A stretch of 64,000 bases of DNA, taken from Whitmania pigra. Lineage: Eukaryota; Annelida; Clitellata; Hirudinida; Haemopidae. The stretch covers positions 1,455,001-1,519,000 of the forward strand of contig JAJTWR010000275.1 in assembly GCA_021613335.1 (NCBI GenBank). The letters run 5' to 3'. Below are positions 24,101 through 40,128 of this stretch, piece by piece (position 1 is the stretch's first letter; every line of letters begins with the position of its first letter). The translations under genes and the position numbers were made by a program. The notes beneath the pieces are model-generated. The model did no database searches. It worked only from the letters and a program-made list of their open reading frames with translations, and was not told the origin of the DNA.

Positions 24101-27100
24101 GGTTCATTGGACGGAGTGATTAATGAAGGCATCGATAATGATGGTGGTGATGATGATGATTATGATAATAATGATATAATAATAATAATAATAGCAATTA
24201 GAACAACAAGAACATTACCAACAACAGTAATAATAATAATAATAATAATAATAATATAATAAACATAACAAACACACCTTGCCACGATGAGTCGCCTATG
24301 TAGTCGAGCCAAGATCTTCTCATTCATGTGGCTCTCGTCTGCCCTATCAAAGTGAGCCCTGGACGAAGAACCACCCACCCCTGGGACCACAGGGGAGTGA
24401 ATGGTTGGACACTGGCCAATCAAAAGCGTAGCAGATTATAATATTTGGAATGCAAAATTTGGTTGAGAAAAAATTATTGAAAAGACAAATTTTAAAAAAA
24501 TAAGAAAAATAAAATTAAGTTAAATTCAATTGCATTAAAATTCAACAAAATAATTAGCAATAACAAAAAAGTTTGCTTGTAAAGTCAATAATAGCTACTA
24601 CCATCATCATCACCAAAATGAAATCTTGAACAATACCTGACAATTTGATGACTCATAGATTAATAATTTGTAGTTTTTACTTTATTAATTTTAATTTTAT
24701 ATTAAAAATTTTTAGATTAAAAATTAAACAAACAACAGCAACAATATCTGCCTTCTTCAAGATGATTTCGACAAACTTCCTCAAAGGACTGCCCTGAGCA
24801 ATTGTCTCGTTCGCCCTTCGTACTTCCTGGTTTCAAGAAACATTTGGCATCGTCATCAACATCATCACAACTCCCGCACAATTTGTCACATGTATCTCAA
24901 CGAATCATCATCATCTTCCTCCTCCTCATCGTCACCATCACCAACACCACTATAATCATCATCACTACCACTACCATCATCATCATCATCACTACCGCTA
25001 TAGTCATCATCATCATCACCAATACCACCATAATCATCAACATCATCATAATCACCAACTCACAGCCACAACATCCTCCAGTTCCTCTTCTGCCTCGATC
25101 TTCTCCATTGACAGCTTTGCCACTTTGAAGTGGCACCTGGAAAAGAGCATCAGAATGAATGTCCAATTTATTTTGATGATGGTGATGATAATGATAGCGA
25201 TGATGATGATAATGATGAAGTAGCACCTGGGAAGGGGCATTGGAATGAATGAATGTCAACTTTATTCTGATGATAATGGTGGTGATAATGATGATGACAA
25301 TTATGGTGATGATGATGACGATGGTGATGATAATGATGAAGCGGCACCTGGAAAGGAGCACGGGAATGTTCGAGTTCTTCCAGCAACTCCTCGGTACTTC
25401 GACGAGTCCGTAGCCGAGCAGCAGAACGAGGAGGGTGAGGCCCCAGGTGTTGCTGGCGGTTATTGCTAGGACCTTCAGCTGGCCCCTGGTAATTGTAATG
25501 ATGATGATGATGATGATGATTATGGTAGCAGTGATGATGATGATGATTGTGGTAGCAGTGATGATGATGATGATGATGATTATGGTAGCAGTGATGATGA
25601 TGATGATGATTGTGGTAGCAGTGATGATGATGATGATTGTGGTAGCAGTGATGATGATGATGATTGTGGTAGCAGTGATGATGATGATGATGATGATTGT
25701 GGTAGCAGTGATGATGATGATGATGATGATGATTGTGGTAGCAGTGATGATGGCAGTAATTGCAATGATGATGATGGTTGTAGCAGTGATGATAATGATG
25801 CTGATGATAGCAGCAGTAATGGTGATGATGATTGTTAAGACAGTAATGGTGATATTGTACTAGTGATGGCATTAATGGTGATGATCGTTTTGGTTGAGGA
25901 TAATTGCGAATAATTAGTAAAATTGAAGATGACGATCAATGATGATGGTAATAACAATAACACAATGACAATATTAAGAATAATAAAAACATTTTCAATA
26001 ACAATGATGAACATGACGACAACAATAGCTATGACTCAGATCCATAAAAATTTACGTTAATCCTAACCAATAATTATTTAATTATAAAGTTAATTAATTA
26101 ATAATTAATTAGTATTACTAGTCATTATTTAATAACAACCATCAAATCCATCGATTATTCAATTGACAACCGATAAACTGATTTAAACAAAATCAAAACT
26201 CGTCTTAAGCGAGAGAAAACCCACAAGTCGAAAGCCAGTCTCGAAGTGGCGGCAAGGTAGACGAGACAACAGGCGAAGATGACGAGGTACGTGCCGTAGT
26301 AAACCGCGTTCACGAACAGCGCGTACTTGAACTTCCCGAGGAAGGTGAACTCTCCTGCTTTGGCGTACGATTGCATCATCGGGAGCCAGATCCTGCGTAC
26401 GTTTAAGATTCCATGATGATGGTGGATAATGACGATGATGAAGATGATGATGATGATCATGTTCGATGAAGATGATGATAATTGTAGCGGTGATTGATGA
26501 TGATTGTGGTGATTGCTGATAATGACAACGACGATGCTGATGGCCATGATAATAAATGACCACTGAATGAATTAAATCACATTTTCACAAGCATCACATC
26601 ATTGCATTACTTTACGTGCATTGTAAAGCAAACAGCACATCGCATCATTGTATCACACTCGATACAAAGAACAAACATCTATTAATGTCGTTTAAACATT
26701 GTTCAAGCCAGGTATTATCTACCACCATCAGACCACCAACCATGTGAGACACTGAGAGGTCCAATAGACGACGTGCCAGAATATCGAGATCACGCCGGTC
26801 GGCAGGTAGGACCAGGGTTTGACGCAGACGTCGAACGACGGAACGAAAGGGGAAGATGTCGAGTTCGAAGAAGAGGTGACTGGCAAAGTGGTGGAGGAAA
26901 GATTGGCATGAGTGGTATTGAAGGTTGAAAATGATGTTGTTGTTGTTGTTGTTGAGATGGGTCCTGTTGTTGTAAAGTTTGCAGAGATGGTAAACATTTT
27001 TGTTGTTGTTGTTGGTGAAAGAATGGGAGTTGTAGTCTTCAGAGTGTTGTCTCGGATGCATTGGTCGAAGAACGTCTGGAAAAATGTCCGATCTATTTAA

Positions 27101-27535
27101 CAACCGGCTTATGATTTGACTTATTAAATAATTAAATTAAATTAAAGAATTAAGAATAAAAGTTTAATAATAAAATAATAATCAAGAATTAAAGCTTATT
27201 TATTAAACAATTTACACAAACCACTTTAATACCCAGACCTACACTCGACAAACAAACAGTGTTTTGTAGATGATAATATTAAGAACCAAAAAAATTACTA
27301 AATCTAAGTTTAAATCTAAATTTACGAATAACAACCTTAAACCCGGATTTGGGCAACTAACCACGGACACATCGATGGGCAGAATGAATATGATCATGAA
27401 TGGAAGGGTCCAAGCCACCAGAGTCACTATCGTCACAGAAACTTGCTGTCTCTTCCAGTTGCCATAGTGCCAGTGAAGGAGGGAAACGAACAAACAGACG
27501 AACAAAATCTCCAAGACGAACGGAGCTACCGCCAT
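21149..27535 (-). CDS. LMBRD2: LMBR1 domain-containing protein 2 (14 coding exons)
   Basis: Multi-pass LMBR1-family membrane protein. In other animals LMBRD2 is linked to GPCR/beta-adrenergic signalling, which is family knowledge. Coding exons, minus strand: 27535-27362, 27075-26741, 26392-26225, 25485-25348, 25136-25064, 24826-24752, 24411-24278, 24089-23923, 23693-23512, 23246-23113, 22810-22702, 22340-22139, 21886-21776 and 21366-21149. All phases close, giving 739 residues against about 695 in human. Landmarks in order: N-terminal membrane segment; W-S-Y-L-P and Y-W-T-S-Q; Y-Y-G-T-Y; [21 protein letters not shown]; the coiled segment [51 protein letters not shown]; and C-terminal N-I-F-D-D-V. 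Exon 2 adds a Thr/Ser/Asn-rich extracellular loop absent from human. Exon 6 may end at a GC donor. Confidence 0.95.
22387..22440. repeat. (GT)n microsatellite in an LMBRD2 intron
   Basis: GT units with a few interruptions, just inside the intron upstream of exon 12. Confidence 0.85.
23300..23450. repeat. Minisatellite of about 37 bases in LMBRD2 intron 9
   Basis: Four consecutive near-identical units share 'ggtttatgtaatacaat' and 'atgtaaattggttagc'. The last unit diverges. The repeat is intronic, between exons 10 and 9. Confidence 0.85.
25126..25360 (-). repeat. Three tandem copies of a splice-junction segment bounding LMBRD2 intron 4
   Basis: On the + strand the 24-base segments 25126-25149, 25216-25239 and 25337-25360 match closely: 22/24 identical between first and third, 20/24 between second and third. 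On the gene's strand each contains TTTCCAG|GTGC or CTTCCCAG|GTGC. The third copy spans the exon 4 end, where its GT is the donor. The first spans the exon 5 start, where its AG is the acceptor. The middle copy lies inside the intron. Confidence 0.85.
25493..25860. repeat. Minisatellite of (GATGAT)n-GTGGTAGCAGT units in LMBRD2 intron 3
   Basis: Roughly ten higher-order units of 27-36 bases, each made of several GAT triplets followed by 'tgtggtagcagt' or a close variant. The start lies only 8 bases upstream of exon 4. The open frames on both strands (poly-His or poly-Met/Val) are repeat translations. Confidence 0.9.
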
Positions 27536-27599
27536 GACCTTTTCAGAGATCACAGTGAAGTGACAGGATAGTTTGTAGAATTCAAAGCAAAGCAATTTC

Positions 27600-28560
27600 T
27601 TTAAAAATGAATTAAGTACAACTTTGCATTGAGAAGATTTGGATGCTAGTGTCTCTATTGTGAAACTATAATTTTTTGTGCAGACATCTTTTTTCTCGTA
27701 TCAAAATATTAAATGACAAATGCCAGCAAATACTTCAATCACCACAGGTTAAATGCATATGTGGATGATCACAAAAAAAAAACAAAACACAAATATAAAA
27801 AAAATAAAGCTGTTAGAGCAAAATGAAAAACTACAAAAGAAAGAATGTAATTATTGGCTATGAGTGGCTTCCCTCCTTATTATCTTACCAGCTCAGAGAA
27901 ATCTGAAGATTTGTAAATCCTGACTAATCATCAAATGCCCGACGTCAACAACACAATTGTTTGAATACGAAAAACACTTTAAATAAATAAACCTAAAACC
28001 CTTCAGAAAAATTTTGCAGCCCTAACAATAATTAGGCTTGGCAGCGGCGGTGAGCGGACAACTCAAATGTAAATAAACCCATCTACGAGAATATTGCAGC
28101 ATAATATTTGGTGACAATGTCCCACGGCATCTGGTTAAAGTCGGTATTAAATTAAAACTTTCTAAAAAACTAAGAATTAATGCAATTATTTGTGGAGTAA
28201 ATTAGTAAATATATTTTTGTTATCGTCAAGGATTTTAAATAAGCAAACATTTTATTTTACCAAATTCACTTCAGTAGCTCAACTTGCCTTTTATAAAATA
28301 CTTTCTTTTGAATAAACTTAGCTTTCGAATGGACAATATCAAGAAAAGTACGGTATGACTTAAACACTTTTAACCGCTAAAAAAGATGAACATAATTTAA
28401 ATCACATTTTTTCTTAGTAAAACAAATATATCTATAAATATATATTGAGTTCAAATCTTCTTATTATTTAATCTTGGGTTTAGCAGGTATGTTGATAGTA
28501 CAGGTGTTATTTATTTACCATGTTCCGAGATCATTAGCCAGTTAGCATAAATAAACGCTC
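27600..28560. other. Shared upstream region of LMBRD2 (-) and the Ly6 gene (+)
   Basis: About 1 kb separates the two divergent start codons. It is AT-rich with no recognisable gene. Any promoters must lie here, but I see no decisive TATA box or initiator. Confidence 0.5.
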
Positions 28561-28566
28561 TAAAAA

Positions 28567-30379
28567 ATGTTGGAATTCATTTTTGACGGAAAGTTATATT
28601 CTACTTTTGCAAAGCTTTTTATCATATTTTGTTCTTTTTTGGCAGGTGAGCATTTAAAGTAAAACCTTTGTTGACTTACATTCGTTAGATTATCTCGAGA
28701 AATTAATATGTTATCAGATATCATTAGATATCTATCTTGTACTATTATATTGGCTTGTAAATAACTATTACTTAATAATAACTTATTTTATTAACAGCCA
28801 TTTTAACTAATAACAATATTCATTATACCCAAATCACAGCATAGAATCACTCTACATATGCATTTCTTATTTCATATGAATAATATATAAGGTGATTAAT
28901 ATAATATCAGTTCTCTTTAAAATTTGGGCATTTTGCAGTTTCAATTAGCTTGCAGTGTTACAACTGTCGAGGCATAACAAACTACGACCCAAATGGCTGT
29001 TTCAACCCGAGTCCTGAAACCACATACCTCCAGGAATGTGCATTGACGGAAGTCTGCGAGGTGAGGAGTCTACCTAACTTTCTAATTTAATAATAATAAT
29101 AATAATAATAGTAATAATAATAATAATAATAATAATATTAACAATAACAATAATAATAATAATAACAGCTACAATAATAATAATTATTATGGCATAATTA
29201 ATTTATTAAACTTAAGTGCCTGACACTACGGAACCTGTGTTCTAGCTTCATTAAGAGATTACCACTTCATACTCCAACACTCCTAATAGCTGCTAATAAT
29301 AGCTATTCACTGTCAATACAAATATTGCAATTAATAATAATAAGAACAACAACAACAACAACGACAAAAGCAACAATAATAATAACATAATAAAAATAAT
29401 CAATAATTAGGCAATAACTGTAAGTGGTAAAAAAAAAAATAAAAAGATTTTCAACATGGGATCAGCTTTTACAAACCACTGGTCTGCCAGTTACTTCATC
29501 CAAACTCTTCAACTTCTTAGCCATAATTTAAAAAACATTAAGCAGAAAAACAGAACAAGCAACTGATCGGATTCCTCTTATCTTTTATTCTCACAACGTC
29601 GCACGGGTGTTTGCGCTTAAGGGCCTCGGGAAATAATAAATAACAACAGTAGTAGAATAAATCAGTATTAAGGACAATGGCACAAGATGATGATGATGAT
29701 GATGATTATATATCATTTAATAAATAAGTATTAAGGACAATAGCATCAAAACGTTATCATATAAGATGCTACTGCAACAACATTTAGATATATGTTGCTC
29801 TAACGTTGTTGAGATGAGGTTAAAACAAAATGCATCGTGCCCACTAGTAGCAGAATGAAACGTTGCAAGAATAGAAAGCCATGCATTTCATGAAATTGTA
29901 GAACCGCACACGGATAACGGCAGCCTGCACGAGATGTTGGCAGTAAGCCGGACCACGAGAGATGTTACAAAATAGCAATATGTTCAACTATAACAACAAT
30001 GACAAAATTCCATGCTTCGGTGCTGAATTAAAAAAAAAGTTAGTTTTCACTAATAATATAAACAACAATCGGCATTGTGGGCCCGACTTGCCGACCAATC
30101 ACCGCGTGGATAAGTTTCTCAACTCCGCCTTAATTTCTTTAAATCCTCTAGAAACGTGTAACACAAGTGGACAGACTGCAGGACGTAATTGACAGGGGAT
30201 GTTCGCCAAACTGTGCAGGCGGCCAATTCGTCTGGACGGACGAGTTCCAGGTGTACTGCTGCAATGACAAGTCCCTCTGCAACTCAGCGACCGGAATTAG
30301 GGCTGGGTCTTTGTATCCGTTCGGCTTGACGATGATGTCCGCCTTTTGTGTCTTCGTTTATAAAATCTATTTCTCGTAA
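28567..30379 (+). CDS. Secreted or GPI-anchored Ly6/uPAR (three-finger) protein, 3 exons
   Basis: Small cysteine-rich protein of the Ly6/uPAR fold, likely attached to the cell surface. Exons 28567-28645, 28939-29060 and 30152-30379 join in phase to give 142 residues. The N-terminus is a signal peptide with a hydrophobic run ending in S-F-L-A. The mature part starts L-Q-C-Y-N-C-R-G and has ten cysteines, ending in the family hallmark C-C-N-D-K-S-L-C-N. A hydrophobic C-terminal tail (F-G-L-T-M-M-S-A-F-C-V-F-V-Y) fits GPI attachment. Invertebrate Ly6 proteins range from ion-channel modulators (quiver/sleepless) to barrier proteins, and the sequence alone does not say which. It lies head to head with LMBRD2 and tail to tail with the N4BP1-like gene. 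Confidence 0.85.
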
Positions 30380-30423
30380 CTCGATTTCATACCGTTTGGC
30401 TTGGAGTTTATTATTCTGTTGCT

Positions 30424-30429
30424 AATAAA
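30424..30429 (+). terminator. Poly(A) signal AATAAA of the Ly6-like gene
   Basis: It lies 45 bases after the stop codon at 30379. Position and motif agree with a short 3' untranslated region. Confidence 0.6.
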
Positions 30430-30670
30430 ATATTCTTTTTGATCTTTTGATTGGATGGTGATAACAACCTAACCCCAGCAATTCGATGCGCGAGCGGTGA
30501 TCCGGAGAGTAAAACTTGAAAACGAAGTTTACAGAAACGGCAAGTTTCGCATGAGCAAAAAATACAAATACAGGGCGACATGTTAACAATTTCAAATAGA
30601 GTATGGGATAACTTTAGCAAATTACTGACAAAAAAGAAGTCGACAATCGAAAAACATAAAAACGTATGGT

Positions 30671-30676
30671 TTTATT
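30671..30676 (-). terminator. Poly(A) signal AATAAA of the N4BP1-like gene, right after the stop
   Basis: On the minus strand AATAAA begins 6 bases beyond the TGA stop (30684-30682). If used, the 3' untranslated region would be only about 20-40 bases. Confidence 0.55.
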
Positions 30677-30681
30677 TGCTG

Positions 30682-34323
<3,642 letters not shown>

Positions 34324-35175
34324 TCTGGGATAAAGGTTAATAATAGGTGAATTATCTATAAAATCGTTGATATCCAATCACAATTTATACGATTACTACA
34401 AACGTACTTGTACTTCTTAAAAACGTCAAATAGCTGTAGCACAGATTTAAAAGCCCTGCTACATTCGGTATAACATAAAAACAACTTAAAGCCCAAGTTA
34501 ACTACAAACGTTCATTATTTATTTGGGCGCCGAAAATGACATAATAAGTCTCTACTCAAATTAACGTCTCAAACATTTCTTATACAAATAATAATTTTTT
34601 TTTAATTTATAAACTCGAATACAAATAGATGACGGGTTGTTCAAAATTTCCAAAGGGGAAACCAAAATACAATTAAATTAACTGACCTGTCTAAAAATCT
34701 TAAATATGTTAAATTAACTAAAGTTTCTGCTCTGAATTAAAAAAATTAACCCGGCAATAGGAATTAAATTACGACTGAAGACAATAAAGTCAAAGTTTTA
34801 TATCAATTAATAAAAGTTTATATTTAAACAAATGAAGAGGCATTTCTTAGAATATTCAATGCAAAAATTTATTACATTATGTTATTAACCAGCGGACGAT
34901 GGTCGCAATAAAACTTTGGTGATAACTTTGTGTTTCGTAATGAGGAATCCAAATGATATCAATACGATCCAAACGAATTAGTCAATTTAACATATTTAAG
35001 AATTTGAAACAGGTCAGCTAATTTATTTTTTTCTAAAAATTGTGAACAGAACGAAAATTAAGCAAGATAGATATTAAATTAGAAGTCAACATTATTCTGA
35101 TAAATATTATAGCCATTAGGTTACAATATGTCAAATTATGTTCTTTATCTTGATGAAACATCGAGATTGAAGGGA

Positions 35176-35181
35176 TATAAA
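35176..35181 (+). promoter_or_regulatory. TATA box of the first BPI/LBP-like gene
   Basis: TATAAA lies 53 bases upstream of the start codon at 35229. This implies a very short 5' leader of about 20-25 bases. The second BPI/LBP-like gene has a TATA box at a comparable distance. Confidence 0.65.
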
Positions 35182-35228
35182 GGCAAGCTAATAAAGTGGA
35201 AGGCTTCAGATGACATATTCATTAGAAA

Positions 35229-36152
35229 ATGATGAGCCAAACGCTTTATATCGGTGGTTTGTTGGTAGCACATCTTGTTCTCGCTCATGGTAGGTGTTTT
35301 CAAATATATTAAAAGAACTTTTTTTTAACAATCAGTTGTTAGCTCACGCAATCGAACCATCTTTGCAGGAGCGACTCCTTCTAATCCTGCTATAAAATTG
35401 GTCGTTTCCGTAAGAGGTCTGGATTACGGAATAGATGTATTCATGAGGATACTGGAGAAAAAAATCATGAATGCCAGCCTGCCATCTGCTGAGGGATCGG
35501 CAGACGCAATGGTTGGAACTGTCAATTACACAATAACAAACGCTAGGGTGAGTTAATAAAAATTAATCTCTGAAAAATTATTTGTTTTCATTACACATGT
35601 TAATTACCTTTATTACTTATATTATGTAAATGTTTAGTTTAAAAGTTAGATTGTGTCTTTTGTGCTCCAGTGAGACGTGTATCATAAGGTTGGAATTATC
35701 CGAATTATTAGAATTGTTTGAATCAAGCAATAAGCACCACAGAAAGTTGAAATCTGAATCTTAAAAAAACATTTAAAAAAATTCAAAAAACTCGATTGAC
35801 TTTTTCAAAACTTTTTTTTCAAGACTGCGGCAAGAATTCGCGCTAAATGTAAATGAACTGCAATTTCAAACAATTTATTATTTATACCTAATTACATCTT
35901 CAGAATAGAATGGAATAGAATGGAATAGTTGGTGGACATAAATGGTCGTTCGTAAATATACTTCTAGTATCATCCGTATCGGATGTGAAAGCACTGCAAT
36001 GGCCGAAAAATGATAAGTTGATATCGGTATCCGATATAAATATATTTTTATTTATCGACAATCATACTCTGAGGTGGAATGCAAGTTCAAACATGAGATT
36101 TGGAATATGTCTTCCAGTCATAACGTCCAGTAACATACGTTTCTTATAAAGA

Positions 36153-36184
<32 letters not shown>

Positions 36185-36276
36185 TAACAATAACAATAAC
36201 AATAACAATAACATAACAATAACAATAACAATAACAATAACAATAACAATAACAATAACAATAACATAACAATAAC

Positions 36277-36310
<34 letters not shown>

Positions 36311-36325
36311 TAATAATAATAATCC

Positions 36326-36377
<52 letters not shown>

Positions 36378-36426
36378 CATAATAATAATAATAATAATAT
36401 AATAATAATATATAATAATAATAATC

Positions 36427-36467
<41 letters not shown>

Positions 36468-36508
36468 CCTAATAATAATAATACTAATAATAATAATATA
36501 ATAATAAT

Positions 36509-36549
<41 letters not shown>

Positions 36550-36554
36550 AATCC

Positions 36555-36603
<49 letters not shown>

Positions 36604-36618
36604 CATAATAATAATAAT

Positions 36619-36668
<50 letters not shown>

Positions 36669-36669
36669 C

Positions 36670-36700
<31 letters not shown>

Positions 36701-39700
36701 CCTAATAATAATAATCCTAATAATAATAATAATAATAATAATCCTAATAATAATAATAATCCTAATAATAATAATAATCTAATAATAATAATAATAATAA
36801 ATCTTCCTCCAATTCATCCAGGAAGAATATAAATTCAACAATATCGAATTCTCAACGATATTTTCCAGTTAATTTAAGCTAATGTTGTGTTAGCCCAGAA
36901 AATATTAACTTCATTAATATTAATATGAGATAGAATTTTGGCTTAGCTGTACAAGTCGAAAATTAAATAATTACTGAAATACAAATCCTTATAAAATATT
37001 AACTCTGTCATACTCAAATATTTCGTTGTTATTTCAAAATAATATTAATAATTACAATTGTTATCATTATCAATGATCATTATTATTAATGCTTGTTAGC
37101 CGATATCGTTCAATTGAATAGGAAAATATAGTCGTAGATAACAAAGAAATAAATCAGCAATATCCATTTAAATCATTCAAAATTGCGAGCTTAATCTAAT
37201 CGCACTTTCTTCACATCGAACCTCGATGAATCCCAGGTCTTACAATCTCCGTTAAAATGTAGCCATATATTTTATGATAGTACAAATTACAGACATTAAT
37301 TAAAAGTCACTAGTCATTTAAAAATGAATTATTAATTATTATTCATTAATTATTTCCGTGTTATTTGTTATTTATTTTTTATTAAAAGTCACTACTCATT
37401 TAAAAATGAATTATTAATTATTATTCATTAATTATTTCCGTGTTATTTGTTATTTATTTTTTATTAAAAGTCAGTACTCATTTAAAAATGAATTATTAAT
37501 TATTATTCATTAATTATTTCCGTGTTATTTGTTATTACGACATGCTATAGATATGCATAATTTATTATTTTAACAAACATTTGCATTATATTATCCAGGC
37601 GCTATGCAAATGGTTAACGAATAGCACTTCTAGCTTACAGAACGTAACTATTCCTGAAAAATATAGTAATCAAAATAAAATTTTAATCAGGTCACCTTAT
37701 TCAAAAAGCGAACGGCTACCTTTGACAGCATACCAGAGAAGGGACTGTTCTATCAACTGACAGGGGGGGAGATGGCCGCGGCTGGTAATTGGTCATTCAA
37801 CTACAAGAAATTTTTCGTTAAGATGGCTGACAATGGGAATTTCTCAGCCCAAGCAAAAAATGTTTCAGTAGGCTTGTCGTTTTCCTTAATCCGGAGTAAA
37901 AGCGGAGGTCTTACCATAACGTCTATAGCTTGTAAAACGCAAATTGGTGAAATAGGTTTCCGGCTGTCTGGAGGGTATAGCTGGCTTTATAATATATTCA
38001 AAGGGTTGGTTAGCTTTTTTAATTATTTAATATTCATAGTTTGTTTATAAGTCGGTGTTCAATATCCGATATCTTGTATGATGCATCTGATTATGATTAA
38101 TGAAAATGATTTTACATTTATCCATAAAATATCTTTTGAATGTCGAACAAACTATCTGAAAGTTAACCAGTCACTCATTAATCTTTGGAATTCTGCTTCT
38201 TGAGTTCTGAGTGAACTTTCTTTTGCCCCAATTCTCAGATGGTACACAGCGTCGCTGAGCAAAAACTTTGCGGAAGTTGCCTGTTCGCACATCCAAAGAG
38301 TCATGGACAAAGAGGGTAATCCCAGATTGGCCACTTTCAACACCATGGTAAAGATCAACGACGCATTAACCATCAATTTTGGACTCATGGACGAACCGGA
38401 GTTTGGTAACAGTGCAGTAGGCTTCCATCTGAATGGAAGGTTTATAAACGACACTGATAACCAAACGGTAAGATTTTAGTCTGAAATTATTACATTCAAT
38501 TTGACTTGTGATTCCTGGATGAACGCGAGTAAGTTGTATTCCGAGACGTTCTTATAATATTTAGTTTAATTGTATTCTTATAATATTTAGTTTAATTGTA
38601 TTCTTATAATATTTAGTTTAATTGTATTCTTATAATATTTAGTTTAGCTATATTTTTTATAATATTTAGCTTAGTTGTATTCTTATAATAATTAGTTTAG
38701 TTGTGGTCTTATAATATTTAATGTAGTGTGTTCTTATAATATTTAGTTTTGCTGCACAAGTTTTGGCAGAACTTTACTTAGTTTCGTACGAAAACAATTT
38801 TCAACTTTATTAATATAAGGCAATTACAAATACATTATTATGATTCACATCGAAATATTCGAAATTCTATAAATACTAATTAATAAATGTTCTCATTCTA
38901 GGCTCCAGTTATGGTTCCAATTCTGTCTCGCATGGTCAGCATCTCCATTTCTGATGTAACATTCAACAGTGCAGTTAGGGTTCTCTTCAATAAAAAGAGT
39001 TTCAAATTCAGCATGGAGTTTGTAAATCCCAAAATAGCTGTTAGAAATATAATTACTAAGTGTATAGTTAACTTATCTAGCATATATCCACAAACTGCCA
39101 ATTGTAGGACATCTTTGCAATAACTCTGAACGCCAATGATGAAGATGATGATGACGATTTAGTGAGTAGTTCCAGTCTGTATCAATTTAATGTCAAAGAA
39201 TTGTTTTACCATATTTCGATTGGGTCTTATTTTTATACTTATATTTTCCTTTAGCAAGCCAAACCTGTGGTCACTCGCTTGAGTTGTTGGAATATTAAAC
39301 TTTATTTTCAAATATTTTATTATTTTTATTATACTTTCTTTTTATTTTTATAGAAGAATATAAAATATAATCGCAATATAAATTAAAAATATCTACGATT
39401 TCTTTGACTTAAATCAATTCAAATTCATCATTGACAAGCTGTAAACGGACGTCACCCTAAATATTAGCAATTCAGCATTAACTAAAAATTCCATCCCAAC
39501 AGAATGTAAGTCGCGATTTTCCCGAAGGGACCAAAGCCAGATTCACTGCCAATGTTGCTACTCCCCCTGCTATCAACATCAGCACCAGCGGAATATCTTT
39601 AGCGGCAATTGTGGTTGTTTCAGTGGATCTAGTTTTCGTCAACGGTACAAAGTCCACGTTGTTCAAGATCGGCATCAAACTCGACTACGAAATACAACCG

Positions 39701-39961
39701 GTAATCAAGAAGGATATGCTAGCTTGTAACATAGCCAGCAGTAGCGTCAACATCACCTCCAGTACCTCGAGTGATGAAAATACCAATAAAATGAGAAAAA
39801 TAATATCTTTGACATTAGATCTTTTTCTGCCAGCCATCAACAAGAGATTGGCCAAAGGAATTCCTTTACCCAAAATAAAAGGAATTGAGTTCGTGGAAGG
39901 CTTAGTGTTGACCAGAGAGCGCTATTTAACTATTGGAATAAGTGCCATTTACCTGGATTGA
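35229..39961 (+). CDS. BPI/LBP/CETP-family lipid-binding protein, copy 1 (about 7 exons)
   Basis: Secreted lipid/LPS-binding protein of the bactericidal/permeability-increasing family. Exons 35229-35289, 35369-35547, 37691-38004, 38239-38467, 38902-39021, 39108-39161 (uncertain) and 39503-39961 join in phase to 471 residues, typical for BPI (about 480). A signal peptide (L-L-V-A-H-L-V-L-A-H) is followed by N-P-A-I-K-L-V-V-S-V-R-G-L-D-Y, the family's N-terminal signature. The mid-region G-N-W-S-F-N-Y-K-K-F and I-A-C, with a later V-A-C, match the conserved disulphide of the N-terminal barrel. The C-terminal barrel ends P-L-P-K-I-K-G-I-E-F. The 54-base exon 39108-39161 (Asp-rich) is in phase either way and may be false. 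The second intron carries a roughly 650-base microsatellite. Lipid specificity cannot be read from sequence. Confidence 0.88.
36152..36800. repeat. Long (AAT)n / (AATAAC)n compound microsatellite
   Basis: About 650 bases of AAT units with an internal (AATAAC)n block at about 36175-36275 and recurrent 'cctaat' or 'atcat' interruptions. It lies in the second intron of the first BPI/LBP-like gene. Confidence 0.95.
37308..37535. repeat. Three tandem copies of an approximately 80-base unit
   Basis: The unit containing 'cattaattatttccgtgttatttgtta' occurs three times in a row. The copies are nearly identical. Intronic, copy 1 BPI/LBP gene. Confidence 0.9.
38545..38755. repeat. Minisatellite of about 27 bases, seven or eight copies
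   Basis: Repeats of 'ttcttataatatttagttta' plus a short variable part, decaying towards the right. Intronic, copy 1 BPI/LBP gene. Confidence 0.85.
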
Positions 39962-40091
39962 CGTATCCAAAAACTTGGCTCTAAAGGTCATCAAACTGAT
40001 CATTTAATCGTCCAATATAATAGTACATAAAAAATGTCTGTTAATGATCAGATATGTTTAGTTAAGCTCTTATTAGTTTTAGAAAGTATAT

Positions 40092-40097
40092 AATAAA
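40092..40097 (+). terminator. Poly(A) signal AATAAA of BPI/LBP-like copy 1
   Basis: It lies 131 bases after the stop at 39961. The convergent DHX15 gene has its own signal only about 32 bases further right on the other strand. Confidence 0.6.
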
Positions 40098-40128
40098 AAA
40101 ATGAAAAACAGAATATCGATGTGAAAGT

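Noticed and set aside
25168..25872. His-rich open frame of 234 codons (-) and Met/Val-rich frame (+)
   Set aside because: They are read from the GAT minisatellite and overlap LMBRD2 exon 4 and introns in the wrong frame.
36144..36428. CRISPR-like or regulatory array in the TAA/CAATAA tract
   Set aside because: It is a pure microsatellite with irregular slips, with no repeat-spacer structure.
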